Positions 61,684-64,000 of a stretch of DNA of 64,000 nucleotides are shown here, piece after piece. The position numbers and the translations under genes were made by a program. Location of the stretch: contig OZ025868.1 in the NCBI GenBank assembly GCA_964019415.1, forward strand, positions 7,434,046 to 7,498,045, given 5' to 3'. This DNA is from Ianthella basta (Eukaryota; Porifera; Demospongiae; Verongiida; Ianthellidae). Position 1 is the first letter of the stretch. Each line of letters opens with the position of its first letter. The notes below the pieces were generated by a model. That model made no database searches and had not been told where the DNA came from. It was given only the letters and a program-made list of their open reading frames with translations.

Positions 61684-62146
61684 GACCCTTTAGCTATCAC
61701 TAAAGAGTGTACAATGCCATGTTTACATACCACATGCATTGTATGTTTCAGCTGCTGAATTAAATACTACGCTTAACGTTTTTCTTTTTATTATAATTTT
61801 ACATGCATGGCTATTATTATGCAAAGCATTCTTAATCCTTAATATACTTAATCCTTTCCAGTTTGTGCGTATTCTTGTGCGTGGCATTAAGACACTTTGC
61901 GATCTTCAGTTTGGGTCTCCTAGGCGCGACGCGCACTTGCGCAGAAGTTCACTGTTATTTTCTGGTGTGAGGGAACTGCTCTGGCTACCAATACGTGGGT
62001 ACTTTAAATGTCAGCGTTCTGGGCTTCGTCTAATTTGGCACTGCCTTATTGGTCGATGTCAGTGCAAACAGGATGAGCACTATATATATACAGTGCAAGT
62101 TACAATATACACCACTAATCTAAAGTAAATAATATAATATAATATA
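61684..62146. other. Unassigned stretch
   Basis: A plus frame of 129 codons (61739-62128) has hydrophobic runs and LLWLPIRGYFKCQRSGL, but no family I recognise. Part of it (LWLPIRxRI-like) is reminiscent of the end of non-LTR reverse transcriptases, too weak to call. Confidence 0.35.
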
Positions 62147-62850
62147 AATAAATAAATAATTCCCAGGGGGGTTGGCGGCCCTCATGAACATGTGCTAGGT
62201 TTGGCTTTGAAGTATGGGAGATTTTAAGACTTTTAAATGAGACGGAAGTTTTAATTAAGTCTTCATATTGCTGAAGAAGAAGACCACCTGCGCAAGTTAC
62301 AGCCAGTCAGAACCTGCACCACTGCCATTGGAATGCACGCTGCAGCAAGCAATTGTAACTTGCCTAAGGGCATGCCATTGAATTTCTTCCCATGCACTCT
62401 CAATTCAATGGCATGCCCTTAGGCAAGCTTACAATTGCTTGCTGCAGCGTGCATTCCAATGGCAGCGGTGCAGGTTCTGACCGGCTGTAACTTGCACGTG
62501 CTGGCCCGGAGCCACTGTAACTTGCACTGGTGGTCTTTTTCAATGACCAACTAGCACAGATACTCTACTGGCACATGTGGTGGTGGCTACTGTAACTTGC
62601 ACTGGTGGTCTTTTTCTATGACCAACTGACGCAGATACTCTACTGGCACACGTGGTGGTGGCTGCAATATTGTAACTTGCACTGTGTGGTGGTGGTGGTG
62701 GTGGTGGTGGTGTTTTTTCTATAAATAAAATAAATAATTCCCAGGGGGGGTTGGTGGCCTTCATGAGCATATGCTAGGTATGGCTTTGAACTATGGGAGA
62801 TTTTAAGACTTTTAAATGAGACGGAATTTTTAATTAAGTCTTCATTCTTC
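62147..62850. repeat. Direct repeats flanking a palindromic block
   Basis: AATAATTCCCAGGGGGG through AATTAAGTCTTCAT occurs at 62153-62265 and again at 62738-62850. Between them the block 62275-62500 is a palindrome (CAAGTTACAGCC... inverted as ...GGCTGTAACTTG) with centre near 62395. Two 75-bp tandem units beginning TGTAACTTGCACTGGTGGTC follow at 62516 and 62591, then a (GGT)n run. Confidence 0.8.
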
Positions 62851-62949
62851 TACAAACAGTCTGCAAAATACTAATATAAATGCACATAGGAGAACACTTA
62901 ATGTATGGTGCATTTATTTTGATGTATAGTGGTATCTTGTATATTAATG

Positions 62950-63305
62950 CAACTGGGCTTGTTGAAACATGAAACTTGGTGGACACATCCAAGTGGTCCA
63001 CCTTCCTATGTTATTAGCGGGATTTCTTAATTAGTCTCAAAATGGCCGACATATGTGAGGTGTACGATTTATTTAACCAGCCAGGCCCGCTCAGTCTTGA
63101 CATTTGGTGGACCTAGCCAGATAATCCAACTGTTCATGTCATAAGCAGGATTTCTTAATTAGTCGCAAAATGGCCGAGAAAAGCGAGGTTCAAGGCATAT
63201 CCCACCTACCCGGCCCTGCTCAGTCTTGATACTAAGTGGACATAGTTAGATGGCCCAGTTGCTCATGTCATTAGCAGGATTGCTTAATTAGTCACAAAAT
63301 GGAGG
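62950..63305. repeat. Three tandem units of ~128 bp
   Basis: GGATTTCTTAATTAGTC.CAAAATGG recurs at 63020, 63148 and 63277 (GGATTGCTT in the last), with TTGGTGGAC and CAGTCTTGA words at matching spacing. Diverged satellite-like repeat. Confidence 0.75.
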
Positions 63306-63499
63306 CGGTGTTTTGAACAATCGCATTTTGGCACCAATTTGTAGGCATTTGCTGCTATGCTGGAGCAGAGCAGCACCCACATGTACACTTGCTCACAACT
63401 ATCCAGCCACAATATCCAGCTACTATACCACCAATAGATAAATACAACCACCATCCCCACCACAGTGGAAGTTGCAATGAGTAGTATATTATGTGCTAC

Positions 63500-64000
63500 A
63501 GCTGAAAGAAAACAGACCACCATGCACATCAGGTGCTGCTACCATATACTACTACCACCACCACACAGTGCAAGTTACAATATTACGGCCTCCACATGCA
63601 TTTCTAGATGAAACGACCGCCACCACCACCACACTGTGCAAGTTTCATAGCATGCATTCAGTATATGCGCCATTGCTCTAGAAAAAACACCACCGCCACC
63701 ACCACCACACAGTGCAAGTTACAATATCGCAGCCACCACCACATGTGCCAGTAGAGTATCTGTGCTAGTTGGTCATAGAAAAAGACCACCAGTGCAAGTT
63801 ACAGTAGCCACCACCACATGTGCCAGTAGAGTATCTGCACTAGTTGGTCATAGAAAAAGACCACCAGTGCAAGTTACAGTGGCTCAGGGCCAGCACATGC
63901 AATTTACAGCCGGTCAGAACCTGCACCGCTGCCATTGGAATGCACGCTGCAGCAAGCAATTGTAACTTGCCTAAGGGCATGCCATTGAATTTCTTCCCAT
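63500..64000. repeat. Inverted counterpart of 62275-62725
   Basis: The same modules in reverse orientation: (CCA)n, GACCACCAGTGCAAGTTACA twice 75 bp apart, then CAGAACCTGCACC through TAAGGGCATGCCATTG. The window ends at ATTTCTTCCCAT, exactly where 62390-62402 reaches its own palindrome centre. A further inverted arm is therefore expected beyond the edge. Confidence 0.75.

Overview
This is eukaryotic, almost certainly animal, DNA. It is AT-rich and full of microsatellites and MITEs. Its genes are split by GT-AG introns and encode secreted or membrane proteins built from immunoglobulin-like (Ig) and fibronectin type III (FN3) domains. I infer an early-branching metazoan, most likely a demosponge. 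The reasons are compact genes with introns often near 80-130 bp, TATA boxes very close to the ATG, abundant tgcatgca/tataatta tracts, and a retroelement fragment of a kind I associate with sponges and cnidarians. The species is not proven.

The core is a same-strand (+) tandem array of eight copies of one receptor gene, here R1-R8, plus a tail-only fragment. The ATGs are at 3089, 9285, 16474, 22596, 28021, 40341, 53815 and 58785. Each copy has a signal peptide and Ig-like domain in one exon, an FN3-like domain in one 267-nt exon, a short stalk exon, a transmembrane (TM) exon and cytoplasmic tail exon(s). Nearly all junctions are phase 1, so exons can be exchanged without breaking the frame. 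Two stalk/TM cassettes exist: type A in R1, R3 and R5, and type B in R2, R4, R6, R7 and R8. Two unrelated tyrosine-motif tails exist. Tail alpha has NPSYCSI plus IAYENV. Tail beta has VAYAEL plus VKYADV, a textbook ITIM pair. Several copies have lost part of the tail: the same TAG in R3 and R4, a splice-donor change in R2, a deleted ITIM exon in R6. R8 is a pseudogene. This looks like a family of paired or inhibitory innate-type receptors undergoing duplication, exon shuffling and tail loss.

A second family (F2) lies on the minus strand between the R genes, repeatedly head-to-head with them. It has a signal-peptide exon and an FN3 domain split over two exons. Most copies are frameshifted or incomplete. 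A third, smaller family (F3) has a signal peptide and an Ig exon on the plus strand. It is seen at 11.9 kb and 25.3 kb, with relics inside introns of R3 and R5.

Layout: 0-8 kb, F2 fragments and R1. 8-31 kb, R2 to R5 with F2/F3 pieces and long (GT)n tracts. 31-37 kb, a transposon cluster: two retroelement remnants, a TA-target element, and two elements with TAGTCTCG ends and 9-bp target duplications that carry RecQ-helicase-like fragments. 37-42 kb, F2 and R6. 42-53 kb, repeats, the R tail fragment and F2 pieces. 53.8-60.6 kb, R7 and R8. 60.6-64 kb, interspersed repeats and large palindromic repeats.

All exon boundaries come from reading splice signals, phase and comparison between paralogues. 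No expression data or database search was available.
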